Shown: positions 7,432 through 7,534 of the stretch, piece after piece
Numbering within the stretch: position 1 is the stretch's first letter
How the letters are laid out: every line of letters begins with the position of its first letter
Position numbers and translations under genes: made by a program
Assembly (NCBI GenBank): GCA_013695175.1
Contig: JACDAZ010000011.1
Span: 1-7,534 of the forward strand
Length of the DNA: 7,534 nt
Origin: Flavisolibacter sp.
Lineage (GTDB): Bacteria; Bacteroidota; Bacteroidia; Chitinophagales; Chitinophagaceae
Direction: 5' to 3'
Notes under the pieces: model-generated
The model's input: the letters and a program-made list of their open reading frames with translations, nothing else
What the model was told of the DNA's origin: nothing
Databases searched by the model: none

Positions 7432-7445
7432 GTTCTTATAAAACC

Positions 7446-7534
7446 TTATCCAATATCAATCCTCTCCAAATCACTTCTTGCAGGTCCGGTTAACAACTCT
7501 CCATTAACAGAAAAGCGTGAACCATGGCAGGGAC
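7446..7534 (-). CDS. Rieske [2Fe-2S] protein, C-terminal fragment (runs off right edge)
   Basis: Only the last 28 codons and the TAA stop are visible. The fragment begins PCHGSRFSVNGE and continues LLTGPARSDLE. This matches the second cluster-binding box of Rieske domains (C-P-C-H-G-S-x-F, then a Gly-Pro-Ala turn), where a cysteine and the histidine bind the iron. The codon cut by the window edge ends in GT, so it can be TGT, the expected ligand cysteine. The extra cysteine in CPCH is usual in Rieske domains that hold a disulfide beside the cluster. Only about ten residues follow the GPA turn, so the Rieske domain is at the protein's C-terminus. It could be a small Rieske protein, a quinol oxidase subunit, or a flavin oxidoreductase with a C-terminal Rieske domain; the rest of the gene is needed to tell. 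Confidence 0.75.
   Translation of the reverse strand, partial: PCHGSRFSVNGELLTGPARSDLERIDIG

Larger units (their letters stand above)
7191..7435. repeat. Compound palindromic repeat block bounded by a perfect 10-bp inverted repeat
   Basis: GAACGCTGAT at 7191-7200 and its exact reverse complement ATCAGCGTTC at 7426-7435 close a 245-bp noncoding block. Inside are two similar elements (7195-7294 and 7321-7431), each an imperfect palindrome, separated by 26 bp of unrelated AT-rich sequence. The block fills nearly all the space between the 3' ends of the GH3 gene and a convergent Rieske gene. No clean target-site duplication is seen: the only match is a 4-bp TATA near each end, offset by one base. 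It may be a dispersed REP- or MITE-like repeat, a two-way transcription terminator, or both; whether it recurs in the genome cannot be seen here. Confidence 0.75.

Noticed and set aside
7187..7440. Target-site duplication flanking the repeat block
   Set aside because: Only a 4-bp TATA occurs on both sides, offset by one base on the right, in very AT-rich sequence; this is no better than chance.
7192..7445. Small protein gene in the repeat block
   Set aside because: The stretch is dominated by inverted repeats, and I see no open frame of useful length with protein-like composition on either strand.

Overview
The window looks like chromosomal core DNA from a member of the Bacteroidota, most likely near the Chitinophagaceae. 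This rests on AT-rich composition, weak or absent Shine-Dalgarno sequences, a textbook Bacteroidota promoter (TTTG-N19-TAnnTTTG), and protein families typical of that group: a thioredoxin-fold protein with a DUF5106-like middle region, a long double-parvulin isomerase, and a bacterial GH3 protein. The family placement is judged by eye without a database search.

Layout, left to right. (1) The N-terminal 103 codons of an RlmD-type 23S rRNA uracil methyltransferase run off the left edge on the minus strand. (2) Divergent from it is a two-gene unit, 10 bp apart, for exported proteins: a thioredoxin-fold protein with a CGHC active site (428-1849) and a SurA/PpiD-like peptidyl-prolyl isomerase with two parvulin domains (1860-3794). 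(3) metF (methylenetetrahydrofolate reductase) is on the minus strand and overlaps the isomerase gene tail-to-tail by 8 bp. (4) A compact 101-bp divergent promoter region separates metF from lptB. (5) lptB (ATPase of the LPS exporter) is followed 52 bp later by a GH3-family acyl-adenylating enzyme. (6) A 245-bp noncoding block (7191-7435) holds two diverged copies of a palindromic repeat enclosed by a perfect 10-bp inverted repeat. (7) The C-terminal 28 codons of a Rieske [2Fe-2S] protein enter from the right edge on the minus strand.

Functionally this is mostly housekeeping: rRNA modification, envelope protein folding, one-carbon metabolism and outer-membrane lipid export. The two exported proteins could act together on envelope protein folding. 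GH3 is the one metabolic enzyme whose bacterial substrate is unclear. I see no phage, CRISPR, toxin-antitoxin or defence system. The less ordinary points are the repeat block, the near-leaderless metF promoter, and the loss of a catalytic histidine in the second parvulin domain.
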